From positions 806,001 through 870,000 of the forward strand of contig NBAZ01000003.1 of the NCBI GenBank assembly GCA_002794735.1: 64,000 nt of DNA, in the 5' to 3' direction. This document shows positions 23,553-36,038 of the stretch, piece after piece. The position numbers were made by a program, and so were the translations under genes. Position 1 is the first letter of the stretch, and each line of letters opens with the position of its first letter. The DNA is from Pyrrhoderma lamaoense (taxonomy: Eukaryota > Basidiomycota > Agaricomycetes > Hymenochaetales > Hymenochaetaceae). The notes below the pieces were generated by a model. It did not search any database, had not been told where the DNA came from, and saw nothing but the letters and a program-made list of their open reading frames with translations.

Positions 23553-24920
23553 ATTGTTTTCTGTGCAACACAAATTTGTGTATTGGAAAGGGAGAAAGGC
23601 TTGGATAATGTTGTTGGATTCACTTTGTATACCAAAAAAAGGATTGATGTATTTCTATAATTCATACTGCTTTAACGAGTTCGCTAAAAACTTAATAAAT
23701 TGAAAACGGGAAAAAGTGTTTCTTTAGTAAGTACTATCAAAGATGTATCCTCCTCAATGGTGTCAGAACACAAAAAGTGTTCTGGACACCCCGATTATGA
23801 AGGAGGCACTCATCCCTCATGTATCCATCTTTTGATTATCTACGCGATTGTGACTCAAGGATTAAAGACTCTTTTATTTCTTATCAATACATAGAATGAT
23901 TAACCACTGTCCCGTATTTGACGCCTAGATAAGCGAAACTGAGCTTTATACTTGCATGAATCGTGTGTATGTATAACCAAGTGCCTTTTTGCACCTATAG
24001 ATTTAAAATCGGTGATTGCGTATAGGTGCTATTCACTGATCAACACGATCGGAATGAGTCTTTCCTATTAAGATATACACATACATACGCTTCTTTTGTC
24101 AGATAAATCAGTCTCTGACAACATATGTGTCATCCCGCCGTTTCTTCACCTCTTTGTTTTCATCAGGGCAGTACTGGAACATCTACAACTAAATATCGGG
24201 GGTGTTCGCTATACAAAATTAAATTAGTATGTTTTCGGAATGGAGTCAACGGACCGGAGTCTCTTTGGTTTAAGCCCCTTTTTAACGAAAGATGTACGAT
24301 GGGACACAATGAACTAGATGTAATAGAAAAGTGGTGAAAAGGCACACGCTATACTTTACGATGATGGTAATAAAAGATCAAAAAATGTGATCACATTCAG
24401 CAATGTCCTTTAGAAACATCTCTTACTCAAAAGAGCTAGATTCTTGTAAATTCAATCATCACCTCTTAATCCCAATCGACATTTCTTAATAGTTCCCTAT
24501 AGCGTAAGCTAAATTTAGCCGTAATCAATGTCTACCATTTAAAATCACCTATATATATTCTGACGCCCACAACCACTCAGTATGTCGACTGTAATTAAAC
24601 TCTATATTGAGGAGAAAATGAAGTAACCATACAATAACTACCTTATAGCCAGTGACAGGACATTGTTCAATTTTTCTGAATACACACATATCTTGTATAA
24701 ATCGGCATTTATCAGTGAATCTGGATCTTTTAATCTGGATACACTCCAATCAGAGATAACTGTATAATCTGCTAGACATAACAAACGTCTGTGTCGCATA
24801 AAGCCTAACCAAAGCCATCAAAAGATGGGAATAAACAAGGAGGATGGAAACAAAGCAAAACAACGGACTTTTAAACCAAAAAACATAAGTTAAGGCAGAA
24901 TGCATATACATTGACTATAA
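23553..24920. other. Intergenic, no gene recognised
   Basis: About 1.4 kb. Short open stretches exist on both strands near 23.7-23.9 and 24.1-24.35 kb, but none has a recognisable domain or coherent splicing. Confidence 0.4.
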
Positions 24921-27044
24921 TCATCGGTACTTCAGGATATACACTTGGCTATGCCTCATACCAAGAATGATTGTTCCCTGTGCTTGATCAAGCGCAATGT
25001 GACATACTCCATGTAACTCAATCTCGGGTGGGGTCTCTAAAGTATGTATAGGTATATCATCCCCATAACGTTCAAACATTGCTTCAAAAGATTCTGATGT
25101 GCGATCGACGTCTACCGGAGGGAATACAGCATACCGGACCTTAATCTCATTTGTTCGGAAGTTCATGTATTCCAGCCAAACGGCAAGACCGAAGTCTACT
25201 GCAACGAGTGGTATGATCGGAACACCATCATCAATGAACTCTATAGGAGCTTGAGGTGGATGAACCAGTATATGTTGACCCTGCGCAATTGTGGGTGCCA
25301 ATGGAGGAGGGATCACCGGCTCTGCACCAGCACCTTCGGTAGGATTGGCTTCAGTGTTTGCTCCCCAATCAGCAAAGACATCCTCAACGAAAGCATTGGC
25401 CAATTGATTATCCAGTAATTCAACATGATTAACGCCAGGATCCTGAATACCAGCATTGTCTCCGTTGGTGAGTATAGCTGGTAGTACCTGTGGCGGCTCT
25501 GCTATCAGGGCATGAGGATAGCAAACAATCTCTACGGGTTTACTGATAAACCACCAACGAAGCTGTTCTTTACGTAGCGGTATGCTTATGTAATGTTGTG
25601 CAATTGTAAAGAGGTGTGTTCCAGGAGGTGGGTCATCGGGGCCAAGAGTAGGAGGGTCTCCTTCGGGTCTGGTACAGTCCAAGCTTTAAGCAAGACAGCA
25701 CAGTTACTCTTACGTATCCCTTCCGGTGAGGAACCATTGGCCACCATTGTCTTACGAAATGTGAACTTTGAGTAGCAAAGTTGTTGTACGGATTATTCAT
25801 CGGTAAGAAATCATGTACAACCTCTCGAAGAGGGGGTATCCGTGGAACCCTTGAAGATTTTGGGGGCGTAGTCGTTGCAATTGAATAAAGAAATGAGTAT
25901 GGATAGAAAAACTGGAAACCACGAGTCTCCTCCTCGGCATGAATCACCACATTCTCTGCATCGTACCCGATGCAAGACCACTCTCGTTGTACTGGGTCCT
26001 AGAAGCAGCAGTCAGAGTTAAGGGACAATAACAGTTTGAGGATACAGATACTCACACAAGATATCCCGGTGTTGATGAATACAAATTGAGGATTGTCCCA
26101 GTCTAAAAGAACGTACAGTCCAGACTGTTGCTACCTTCAAGCCACAGATATGCAGATATGATACGTCTGGGGGATCTAGTAGGTAAACGCTTATAACATA
26201 AACAGGGAAGAAAAATTGAGTTAAGGCTTTGAAGGTTGGGGGATCTGCCTCTTGCTCAGGAGCTTCCTTCGGGAACTCCAATGCCATTAGCTGGCAATCA
26301 GTCCCAACGCTACTCAAGGGTGGATTGTGAGAAATTGCCACAGTGTAATTTGCACATTTCTATGAGCTCACCCAGAAGGCACGCGACGCGCCATTGCGAA
26401 GTATACTATACCTTCATCGAACTCTACCCGGCATTTCCATATTTCCCATTCGGATCCGGAAGACCACTCTGCAACACACTCACGCTTAGACAAATCCCAA
26501 CAGAGGACTCTCCCTCCTTTCGTACAACAGAGAGTATACTTTGATGTGATGGGGGATAACCAGACAATGTCTTCATGTTCGGGTGCATTAATCGTCGTAT
26601 ACGGCTTAACGAGTTGAGGTTCACGCTTAAGCCAAGAATCGTGCAACTTAGATCCCTGTCGTACAAGCCTTGCTAGTTCCGGAGTACTGATATCCTTTAC
26701 ACGTTGAAAGCCTTGAAATGGTAATGGATGGCACATATCGAGCATAGCTGCTGCCTGAGTGAGCCATAGTGCTCGAGATTGAGTAAAGTCACGAAGTTTT
26801 CTGCAAGTCTGGCAGGTTACCGAAGTTACTATAGTTACTTGGGGTATTGTGAAGTTAACTTACCGCCTTCAAGGCGATGACGTCTTCGGGATGAAGGAGC
26901 TCTGCTATACCTAATAGAATATCGAAAGGTAGTGAGGAAAGATTACGAGTCTGTTTTCGGTACTAGTAGGATTTTTGATGGACTCCTTTCGTACAGAAGA
27001 CGAATAGCTGCACCAACGTGACCCAGTAGTGACCTATCAGACAT
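24921..27044 (-). CDS. F-box protein
   Basis: Likely substrate adaptor of an SCF ubiquitin ligase. An F-box is readable near the N-terminus (NLSSLPFDILLGIAELLHPE, then DVIALKACRKLRDFTQS and RALWLTQAAAML). The body shows beta-propeller-like pieces (DIVWLSPITSKYTLCCTKGG, RVLCWDLSKRECVAEWSSGS, IWKCRVEFDEGIVYFAMARR) without crisp WD repeats. The C-terminal part has an acidic, Pro-rich insert (ANPTEGAGAEPVIPPPLAP) and ends GMRHSQVYILKYR at 24921. The start at 27044 (MSDRSLLGHVGAA) is the first ATG upstream of the F-box but needs one intron to reach it, so it is less certain. About six exons, over 550 residues. This architecture is one of the large, fast-evolving F-box groups of Agaricomycetes. Substrate unknown. 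Confidence 0.75.
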
Positions 27045-27627
27045 GATAGAAAAGTCAATCTAATCTGTGAACCGTCTTGCTGTGTACAAAGGCTATATCG
27101 TAAAAGCTCAGAACAACTAGACAATTTCTGTTTGAATCATAGTCCTCCTCCCAAGTATGTGTAGGAAATAACACGATACGCAGAGTGCGAGAACAATACG
27201 AAAAGTGGGACATGAACTATGCGTCTGACTAGTACCAAGTTAGGACACGTGAAGATCGCGTGTATAATTAGAACAATGAACACGCATAAGAATGAATATA
27301 CATTTGTAACGCGGGAAATACTTTATTATATGCATACTATTCAATATACAATTTTTTTTGCCACAGCATCTGATCCACCCAAAACAAATAAGTGGTATAA
27401 AGCAAGCAAAAAATATATACGAAGCATGACAGATACTCATTCGGAGAGTATGTTCAGTTTTAATTGCTTGAACCTTATCAAGTTATCAACGCCTTTGATT
27501 CAATACTATTTCTATCTAAAATCAAATCATAATCAATAATCTTATCCTTCCAAATGCAGAAGATTTATAGTCACTTATCATCAGCCAGAGTGCATGTAGT
27601 ATCCCTTTCACCATGCATTATGGCAAC
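27045..27627. other. Intergenic, AT-rich
   Basis: No gene or structured element seen. The open frame at 27219-27539 (+) is low-complexity AT-rich reading without splice or domain support. Confidence 0.4.
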
Positions 27628-29061
27628 CTATTCGTCTCCTGGCGACGTAACATACGGTGCCAACGCTTTACGCAGGGCATCAGATGGGACATAGTCAATG
27701 TCTTTATACTTTCTAATCAGATCGAATGTTTGTTGAAAAAGAAGACTATTGTTTACTCGTATCCTCTTCTTTGATATGATAGTTCTCATCTTCTTTTACA
27801 GACTTGTGACGCGGTGTCTCATTCCTGACGGTAAATCCTCACCTACATAATCATCAGTCGATTCAAGAACAAATAGCGATGTTAACACTAGTTTCACTGA
27901 GACCTCAGAACGTGTACTGTGCAAAAAATTGATAGCAGCTTCCTCTGTGCGTTGATGTTGAAATTTATAAGTGATATAAGTGTGTTGATAGTGGCCAGCC
28001 CATACCTTGTTCATATGGATCCGAGTCACATTTACCAAGTCCTCTACAAGAATTATCAATGAAACGAGTTATCGGTTAAAAGAATGCCTTTACCGCGAGG
28101 TATGTTCCTCTGGATCTGATACGTCCTTTAAGCGTGTCACTTCTAATCCCGAAGTATTGTTCACAGTGCTGTTATCTGTGGTAACCTGATTGGAGTTTGT
28201 TATCTACACTGAGCTTAGCATGTTGACTAGATTATCACTGCGATAGAAACCGACAGGAATGGGAAAATAGGGAAGCTTGCTTATTTTTAAGGCCGCTGCT
28301 TGGGCTGTTTCCATAAGGGCCATCCTCTGTCTCTGTGGTGGTAGCGGAAGAGCGATGGCAGCAAGACGCCCGTTTGATGTAGGTAGGACTGCGAACGAAG
28401 GACGCGGGTAATCTTTTTTCACCATTATTTTGTCTGGAATAGTGCTTTGGGATGGAAAGTACTCGGACCATTGATCTATAGTATATAATTTCATTAGTAA
28501 TCACGAATATAGAGAAAGGACACACCGATTCAACATACGCTCAGCGGGCTCCCCTTGATACTTGTAGTTATAGGGAAAGATTAGAGATTCTCTATCACGG
28601 AGGGATACTTGAAGTAGTGTAGGTAAAATACTCCAATAAGATATCACTGCACGTTTACCTTTGAATCGTTTTTCCACCTCATCCATCATGTCATCTTTCA
28701 GGAAATAGCGCCATTCGTGCTTCCCCAATAATAGATTTTCTGCATCAACGTTTTCGTTCACACGTACAATGACTTCATCCCTCTACGACCGTTAAGTGAA
28801 AGAATACAAAGTATCAGAGATGGTAGTCCTGCATTGATTAGCAATACCATGATAGAGCTTACACTATCCATTTTGTAGATCGTTTTCACCAAGTTAGTTT
28901 CGTCTGGTCTTAGACTTGCTAATCTGATCCAGGCAGACAGGTAGTTGAGATCGGACTCCTCTCTGGGCTGTCTAAAGCCATTGTACCAAGGATTAATTAC
29001 GACAATGTAGTGATCGTTCGTGATCTTTTCATATATCTTCTGTTTGAACTTCTTTGGCATC
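27628..29061 (-). CDS. Unknown protein, several exons
   Basis: Not recognised. The ATG at 29061 gives MPKKFKQKIYEKITNDHYIV, then VINPWYNGFRQPREESDLNY and LSAWIRLASLRPDETNLVKT; a hydrophobic stretch (SIMVLLINAGLPSLILCILS) follows. The next part reads DEVIVRVNENVDAENLLLGK and RFKGKRAVISYWSILPTLLQ, and a later exon has KDYPRPSFAVLPTSNGRLAA. The last exon, ending YVPSDALRKALAPYVTSPGD and E, stops at 27628. One base is missing near 28770. The frame may extend upstream to 29150 without an ATG. Sequence is compositionally normal and consistently spliced, so it is a real gene. Function cannot be proposed; it may belong to a lineage-restricted family. Confidence 0.6.
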
Positions 29062-29720
29062 GTTTGAGAGCAGAGCACGCTTTTAATGGGCCGTTCCGGA
29101 GCGAATAGTCTATGTTGACAGACTCTTGAGAGATGAATTCCTTTCAGCACTTTTTAACTGATATCGGCTGCGTACTATTCGATGACTAGGAGACAATCTA
29201 ATGCTGTACTATATTTCTCTTCGCCTTATGAGAGTTGAACTCCTTTAGTCATGTTTAAAGAAGAGCAAGGGATGCGTAAGTCTTTCATCTATCCGCTTCG
29301 AAATACCTATAGGCGCCCGACTCCTGAAATACATTCAGTAACGAAAAGAATAAATTACAATACCTCCTTGCTTAAATTGATTATGAGGATATATATATTA
29401 CATAATTTTCTGGTAACGTTCTTAAATGCATGTACATGTACAATTACATGTATTCTGCCTTATATAGTCTTTACATATATACGGTACGTCACAGTTAAAT
29501 TCATCAAGCCTGGACCTTTTGACTCAGTAAAGTCTAGTGTCCGTTTACAAACAATTAGTTTCCTATGCTAGAAAAGCTTACATCGGATACACAATGCTAT
29601 GAACTGATTATATTGGTAGAATAGAGGAAATCCGGAGGAAATACAGGCTACTAGAGTACACACACATATTTTAATTATTATTCAGACATGAATGAAATAT
29701 AGGAGTACAGACAGAAAGGT
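29062..29720. other. Intergenic
   Basis: AT-rich spacer of about 650 bp holding the 3' end of the transcription-factor gene and the promoter of the unknown gene to its left. It includes a short (TACATG)n-like tract near 29427. Confidence 0.4.
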
Positions 29721-32700
29721 TCATTGAAACTCAACTTCAGGCGCCAAACCTTTATCTTTATTGTGTCCTGGATTGCAAAATCGTGGATCTTGGAGAATGG
29801 CATTCCATGCCTCCAAATCTTGGACCATTAAGGGTGTAGAGCCTTCCTGTCCGACAGCAGCCCGCATATCGAAGCTAACGTCGAAATCCATGTTGATCAT
29901 GGATGAAATATCAGCAGGAATCGCCTCGTTATAGGTGCCGTCAATGTTAAAGGATTGTTGTACATCAGGAACATTGTTATTCATTTGATCTGAGGAGAAT
30001 GATAACTGCTTGTTATAAGACGAACTTGCATATGCGGAACTTGTCGAATCGAAGCCGGACGATGACATCGATACTGAAGAGCGATGTCCTTGGTGAGCGT
30101 TGTTTGTTACAAAGGAGTCCCAAGAACCGTCAAAAGTTCTGGCGGGAGAAGGGTTCGTGTTGTACATGCTTTGATCACTAGAGCTCATATGAATATCGTT
30201 AATGTCAAAATTGGTTTGTGTGATATGATGAGGGGTCGAAGATGGTAAAGTGGGTGTCTCTTGCAGATTTGATACGTTTGATACATAATTAGTTGGTGGA
30301 TCAGACGACTGCTTCTGTATAAACTGGGAGTGTTCGATATATGGAAACGCGGAAGGATACATTACGTCCGCATTTTTCGCGCTCCTCGAAGACTTTGATG
30401 TCCGTCTTTAGATTTAATTTTCTTGAACAGTGACGCAAATTCAACTATATCAGAAGAGGGATTAAATGTTGCAAAGAGGACTTCAGGTGGTATTAGTGGA
30501 GAGGGGGACTTCGATGTTGGTTCAGATGTAGGTGGCCGCGGAGCGATTGGCACACCCAGATCAAGACTCGAACGAGGTGAGGATGCGTTTTCAGGTGACT
30601 CGGATGTTTTTTTTGGATAGAGCGAGTTGTGCGCTTTATCTTTCAACCTCAGTAAGATTGGCTATTTAGCGTATACATTAGCATTCCATTTTCACATGCA
30701 GAGGAGTAGACTTATACCAATGCGAGTCTGACAACGGGCTGACAAGTCGCCTTCGATAGTAGGGATAACGCAGTAACGAATTCTCCGTATGCTTGTGGAG
30801 CGAGGGTTGAATGGGGGCTGACGACAGCCACAGTACCTAGGATGATGCTTGCCATTATTACTTGACCCCATACGGGATAAATTCGTATCATCATATTTGA
30901 ATAGTTATTGAAGTATCTGTGTTGCATCCGCAACATATCAGAAGCACTGCGGAAAGTTGAGATGAATGATGGAGCAAATGCAGTCTGAAGCGGGTCTGAG
31001 GGGTTCTCAATCAATGCACGGAAAAAGAAGTTTCGATGGAGTAAAATAAGAGCTGAGAAAGAAATGTACATGGTCAGGGACCTATATTTATCCACTTAGA
31101 AGCAATCTTACTGCAATCTTTATGAACACTGATTAAATGTTTTTTAATCAGACCTAACACGGTTGCGTCACCAGTATCGAAATCCTTGTGCCAAGTTGAA
31201 TCTTTGGGACTAAATTCTCTGATCCTTTGGTCTAATTCAACAATCTTGGAGTATTTCAGCGAACCAGCTGAAACAAGAAGGTCTATCATGTCGACACCTA
31301 TTTCTTTGGTAAACCTATACTTTGTCTGCAGTGCTACATAAGTTGTATAAGTCCCTTAAGATGCCAGTAGTGAAATTGTGTAAAACTAACAACTTGGAAC
31401 TATATTTCCACTTTCATCTATGGAGGCTTCCGTATCTTCTGGGAACTGGCAATCTACTACGGAACGATGAAATATCGATGGCCTCCCCGATAGTAAGCTC
31501 TACATAAATGATAAACGTACATAAATTGATAAACTTCAACGTAACTATATAGAAAAACTTTTATTCACCTGATAGACATCACAGGTATACATTTCCCAGA
31601 ATACCCTTCTCCTACGCTGTACCAATTTAGGAGTCAACTTGAAACGTGCAGGGTCACGGTCTAGTGATGAAGAGGTGAGTAGTTTGGTTCGTTCAGTTTT
31701 TTAAAATACTTTGCACATTCAGCAGCATACTTACGAAGTCCAATCTATATATCAATAGAAAAGAAATGTTAGGATGAGGTATACAAGACAAATTATTTAA
31801 CGCACACTAAGAGCAAGTAGACAACTGAAATTCATCATCTTCCAAGAATTCTCAGGAGTGGATCTTCTACTTGACCATAGATCATACATCCCTATAAGTG
31901 AGATGGCCTGTACAGAGATCAGATTTGCGCTATCAAACACCGATCTAAGACCCAGGGAAGCCTTTGCGAGATGGTAGTATAGATCTGACTCCTCATTACA
32001 AGGTGGTAGCGTTAAATCCGCGGCGCGCCGCACGCAAAAATCGCGAAGAGTAAAGCAGTCGTATGAGGATCTGTACGAGGATGTCATCTAAATTGAGATT
32101 TGGGTTTGCTGCCGCACGCTGGCGTCGGTAAACTTCTGGTATCAGTTCTTCCATAATTTGTTCTCGTTCAATACACCTGAAAAACCAGGACAAGTTCTCA
32201 AGAAAGGTCTCGATAAGAGATGATGCTCGGGCGAATGAAGGCAATTTAGACTCAATAAGGTCCTGTAGTTCATCTGACGGAAGAAATGCTGGACCGAAAG
32301 GGAAAGTTGTGCTTAGATGTCTTATTTCTTCCCTAACATCCGTCTGTTTGCCCTTGTGAGACACGGTTGGGTATATTTCGTCGAAATGTTTCTGAAGGAA
32401 TTTATGAACTAAAAGAAACCGTCGTAAAGTTATAAAACGTACAACAACCAGAGTCTGAATGCGAAATAATGAGGAAAATCTTCTGCAAGAGGAATTGACT
32501 TACATCAGCGCCGCCAATATACACTTCTCCACCTTCATTAACAGTCAATTGTCCAAATGAATCCAGTATTTCCTTTTCGCATTCTGTTAAATCATGTACT
32601 CTTGGAACCTCTTTTTCGGGTTCGGATGGAGCTACAATCCCGTTCTTGATTTCAAGAAGCTCCCTTGTGAGAAAAGGGTGATGGTCTGTGCTCACTGCGG

Positions 32701-33234
32701 CGTGGGCAATCTGCAACGCATCCTCTAGCTGTCGGATACGCTTACTCATTTCCGAGAGTTTGTGATGTAAAGTATCAGAATCCGCGAGAACAAATCTATC
32801 GGTAGTTATAGATAAACATAAGTTTCATATGATGGATACTGAACAAACCTAGTCCCTTGGCCCGTTGATAGGGTTTCTTGATATCATTTGGCAGTCAACT
32901 GAGATATTGAAACAATTGCATCATAACTGTTAACGTACTATTTGGGCATATGGTAGGACATCCTCTTCGTACACACGAACTACAAGGTATCTGTTATGCC
33001 TTTTAACATTATCCTGTTGCAGGCATTTAATTGTATTAATACGTACAGTCTTATCACATTTAAGCTTTAAACTTGACACGACGATTGAATTATAGCATGA
33101 AGGTTAAAATGGGGAAGTTTCTCTTACCGCCGACATTCAGCGCAGGATATTTCACCTCTCGAGCGTCTGAGTTCGATAGAGTCCTTGTCTTTAGTTTTGC
33201 GCATGTCCAACGAGGAGACACGTTGCAAAGGCAT
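29721..33234 (-). CDS. Zn2Cys6 transcription factor with fungal_trans-type middle domain
   Basis: Nuclear DNA-binding regulator. The zinc cluster is split over three exons and assembles as EISCAECRR / LKLKCDKT / IPCSSCVRRGCPTICP, i.e. CX2CX6CX5CX2CX8C at residues 31-59; introns are 33125-33074 and about 33042-32990. ATG 33234 (MPLQRVSSLDMRK) is in frame with it; 33204 is an alternative start. A coiled-coil-like linker follows (SKRIRQLEDALQIAHAAV). The regulatory domain reads FPFGPAFLPSDELQDLIES, then EEQI/IPEVYRRQRAAANPN and LGLRSVFDSANLISVQAISL. The C-terminal half is Ser/Pro then Ser/Asn/Gln-rich (PSSTPHHITQTNFDINDIHM), a plausible activation region, ending EVEFQ at 29721. One base is missing in a run of five A at 30373-30377. 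Regulated genes unknown. Confidence 0.85.
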
Positions 33235-33249
33235 CAATATTGGAAAAGA

Positions 33250-33662
33250 CAGACCAGTACTTTTCGGATAAGAGGTAGTATACGTAAAGAAAGGGAAGAA
33301 AGTAGAAGAAAGTAGGAGAGTGCTAAAAAACCTATTTCTAATCCATATGTATCAATGTTCTCACTAGTATTTTTTGCGACAAATCGCATGAAACGCCGAC
33401 CACGAAGATGAACGTAAGCGAGTTTCAGATCGGCACATCCGTACACTGCCGCTTCATCCTAATCGACCCGCATGTGATTTATACACACCATTGGTTGTTG
33501 GTAGTGAAAAGCCCACTTCTGGTTGCCAACCAACACTAAAAATATTACCGTTAGAACCCAAACCATAACGATCATTATCATGATTATGATATTCAATGAT
33601 AATTGTTGTGAGATTCTCGCATCACGTGATCTTACGCGATCACTATCCATTGAATACTTCAT
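33250..33662 (-). CDS. Possible small membrane protein with internal stop or short intron
   Basis: One frame stays open for about 140 codons except for a single TAG at 33459-33461. It reads MDSDRVRSRDARISQQLSLN, a long hydrophobic helix (IIIMIMIVMVWVLTVIFLVL), then after the stop DEAAVYGCADLKLAYVHLRG and RRFMRFVAKNTSENIDTYG. An intron of about 76 nt (GTTGGT...GATTAG) would remove the stop in frame. The end overlaps the 5' end of the transcription-factor gene on the same strand, so it may instead be its 5' leader. No family recognised. Confidence 0.25.
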
Positions 33663-34149
33663 TTAATCATTACACGTAGGATAGTTTATAATGAACCAGT
33701 ATAGATCAGCCATTGACAAGCCTCCGATACCGGTCATTCTACTTACATATTTCTGTCCCTCAAATGTGATCGCAGTTCGTGTCGTACTCAACACAGGTTC
33801 AGACAGTGTTGATCGCTGGTTTTAGAGGGTTAGCGTTATTAATAGGTTAATATTGGAATCTATCCGATCTTGGATAATAGGATAAGCGGCCGACGTGCAG
33901 TGTCAAGCCATTTATCAGAAAGTCTTGGCTTCTTGACCTACACAGGTTTCACTGATCGCAGTTCTTTAACATGTAATAACTCAAGAGTGGATGTAGCTGG
34001 ACATTTCGGAGTTAGTTGTGTTGGAATTACAATGGTTCGGCAATACTCCTTCAAAGCTTTAATTACTACATATTAATGCTCACTGACAAGGCGAACCATG
34101 CTTCTGAACCAGCATTGTAAAGTGAAATGAGTCGTACTCAAGGAAAAAC

Positions 34150-34176
34150 TACATGTACATGTACATGTACATGTAC
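34150..34176. repeat. TACATG microsatellite (self-complementary)
   Basis: Four perfect copies of TACATG plus TAC. Because the unit pairs with itself, the tract is palindromic and can form a hairpin. A shorter tract of the same unit occurs near 29427. Confidence 0.9.
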
Positions 34177-34451
34177 AACGGTTGTAACGCCATTGAATGA
34201 CAGCACAATGTCTCGGTTGATTGTAAACTAAGACATCTAGGAACAAGTGTTAGCCCCTTGAAATTTTAACTAACTTGTTTTTTATAGCTCAACCTCAGCA
34301 CAAGAAGTAAGTCTACTAATAAAAAAAATGCTAAGAATGTCAAGAAATAGAACACAAAAGACAACGAATATCCTGTACTCTACTTGAAGTATAGCATGTT
34401 TTCGAATTCGATGTGTCTATAAATAATTAAATGATCAAGGAAAGAAACTAT

Positions 34452-35578
34452 CTACAAGTACTTAGGCATTACAAGATTTTCACTAAGCTTCCTGTAAAAT
34501 TGAATGCAGTAGTCATTGCAAAATTCTAAAACTACTGGCATAAAACGTTCGGTAGAGGTGTAAAAGTATAGATTCATATTTGCAAAGACAGGAGTGAGGA
34601 GAAGCGGAAGAAAAGTTACTGTTTGTGGCACGTGATGCAGTATCAACTTCCTCATCGAGACGGGTGTGGCGAATTCGGCTTTTGTGATTCTACTACACCG
34701 GGGACTGTGTGTATGGTTGCGCTATCATCGCACATATATCGTTCCACAGCTCCGTATCATCATGCTTCTCCTTCAATTTATCGAGCTCAAGGCGCGCGTG
34801 AAAGTATCACTCAGAGGTTTTCCGTTATAGGCTTTTGAAAAGCAATTATGCGTCCTAACCTCTTATTGTAAGTTAGTCTCATTAGTCTCATTTTTCATAA
34901 CAATGAGGGAATGAACGAGATCCGAGTAGGTCTTCATTCTACATTATTGTCTTTCGTATTGTTTTTTCTCATATCATTTCACGAAGCACTAGGCGAGAGC
35001 TAGCGTCTCTGAGTTTCACCCATAGGGATTCTAAGGGAACGTGTCATCACCTCACACATGAAGCCACGTTTCGTGTATTGCTATGGCCATCAGCTAGCAC
35101 TGTCACTTCTTGGAATGGAGTTCAGTTGCCTACAAATTTTAGATTCGTTTTTCCCCTAAAGCTCGCATCGACACTGCTGCAATTGTTTCGATATATTTCA
35201 AGGAAGTGGCAAGGGCAACGTCTGGATTTTCGAGGCCATCATAGCTTTCACAATAGCTTCCCTAGAACCCATTGATTCGCTATAGTTCGCGACAATAATC
35301 TTTCTTCGTCGGTCATCATGAAATCCTTGAGGACCATATAGCCCCGCTTTCGACAAGAGAATGTGAAAAAGTTTACAGTATGTTATCCTCGTCTTTATCC
35401 TACTAACCAATGAATCTAACACTACAATAGATGCGCCTGTCTCTAACCCTCCATTATACCTGAGCTGTATTGCTAGCAATATGTGCACGCGTACATATTC
35501 AGAGTAGTAGTGAGTTTTGGAGGGCACTTCAAGAAGTCGTAGAATACGCCTCAATGGAACGAAAGGCGGCTTTATCAT
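34452..35578 (-). CDS. Possible unknown gene, fragmented frame
   Basis: Protein-like stretches on (-): RYNGGLETGASIVVLDSLV and YGPQGFHDDRRRKIIVANYS (35.5-35.25 kb), WVKLRDASSRLVLREMI (about 35.03-34.97 kb), then LELDKLKEKHDDTELWNDIC (about 34.8-34.7 kb) and a final exon ending RKLSENLVMPKYL at 34452. They could be exons of one protein of about 300 aa, with at least one base missing near 34790. No domain recognised. WVKLRDA resembles the start of an F-box tail but this is weak. Splice joins are not fully resolved. Confidence 0.3.
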
Positions 35579-36038
35579 TCCATATACGCCATATTTGTTA
35601 TACAGTGATTTTGTGTGACAATAAAGCCTTCAAAGAAATTGTCATTGTGCGTAGACAGTCTGGATTTGCCTTTTTGGTATGACTTCTGACCTTCAACTAC
35701 ATCAAACAGTTTATCAGATGATATTGATTACCTGTGTTTCTCATATGCACATGGTAATGGAGCAATTATGTTTTATCATTGCTAGGCTGAACACCATCAC
35801 CATTGTAGATGAATAGGCATTACCTATAATTTTTGTGTGGTCTTATCCGGCACGTGTTTAGTTATCTGATGTGACGAAGTGACAAATGTCACATTTATGA
35901 CACTATCTTCATTTTCGCCCGAGGCCGCGCGTCGACCATCGGTGGCGAAGGAAAACGACCCTATTTTGCCGACTGTCGACGCCCGACGTGCACCCACACA
36001 TCGATTTGACTACTCTACAATCCTTTGCTGCCCATGAA
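35579..36038. promoter_or_regulatory. EPL1 promoter region with GTGAC/GTCAC repeats
   Basis: Between 35870 and 35912 the half-site TGAC/GTCA occurs five times in both orientations (GATGTGACGAAGTGACAAA, then GTCACATTTATGACAC). This is 130-170 bp before the EPL1 ATG. A cluster of bZIP-like half sites is inferred, not proven. Confidence 0.35.

Noticed and set aside
27219..27539. 106-codon frame on (+)
   Set aside because: AT-rich low-information reading with no splice partners or homology.
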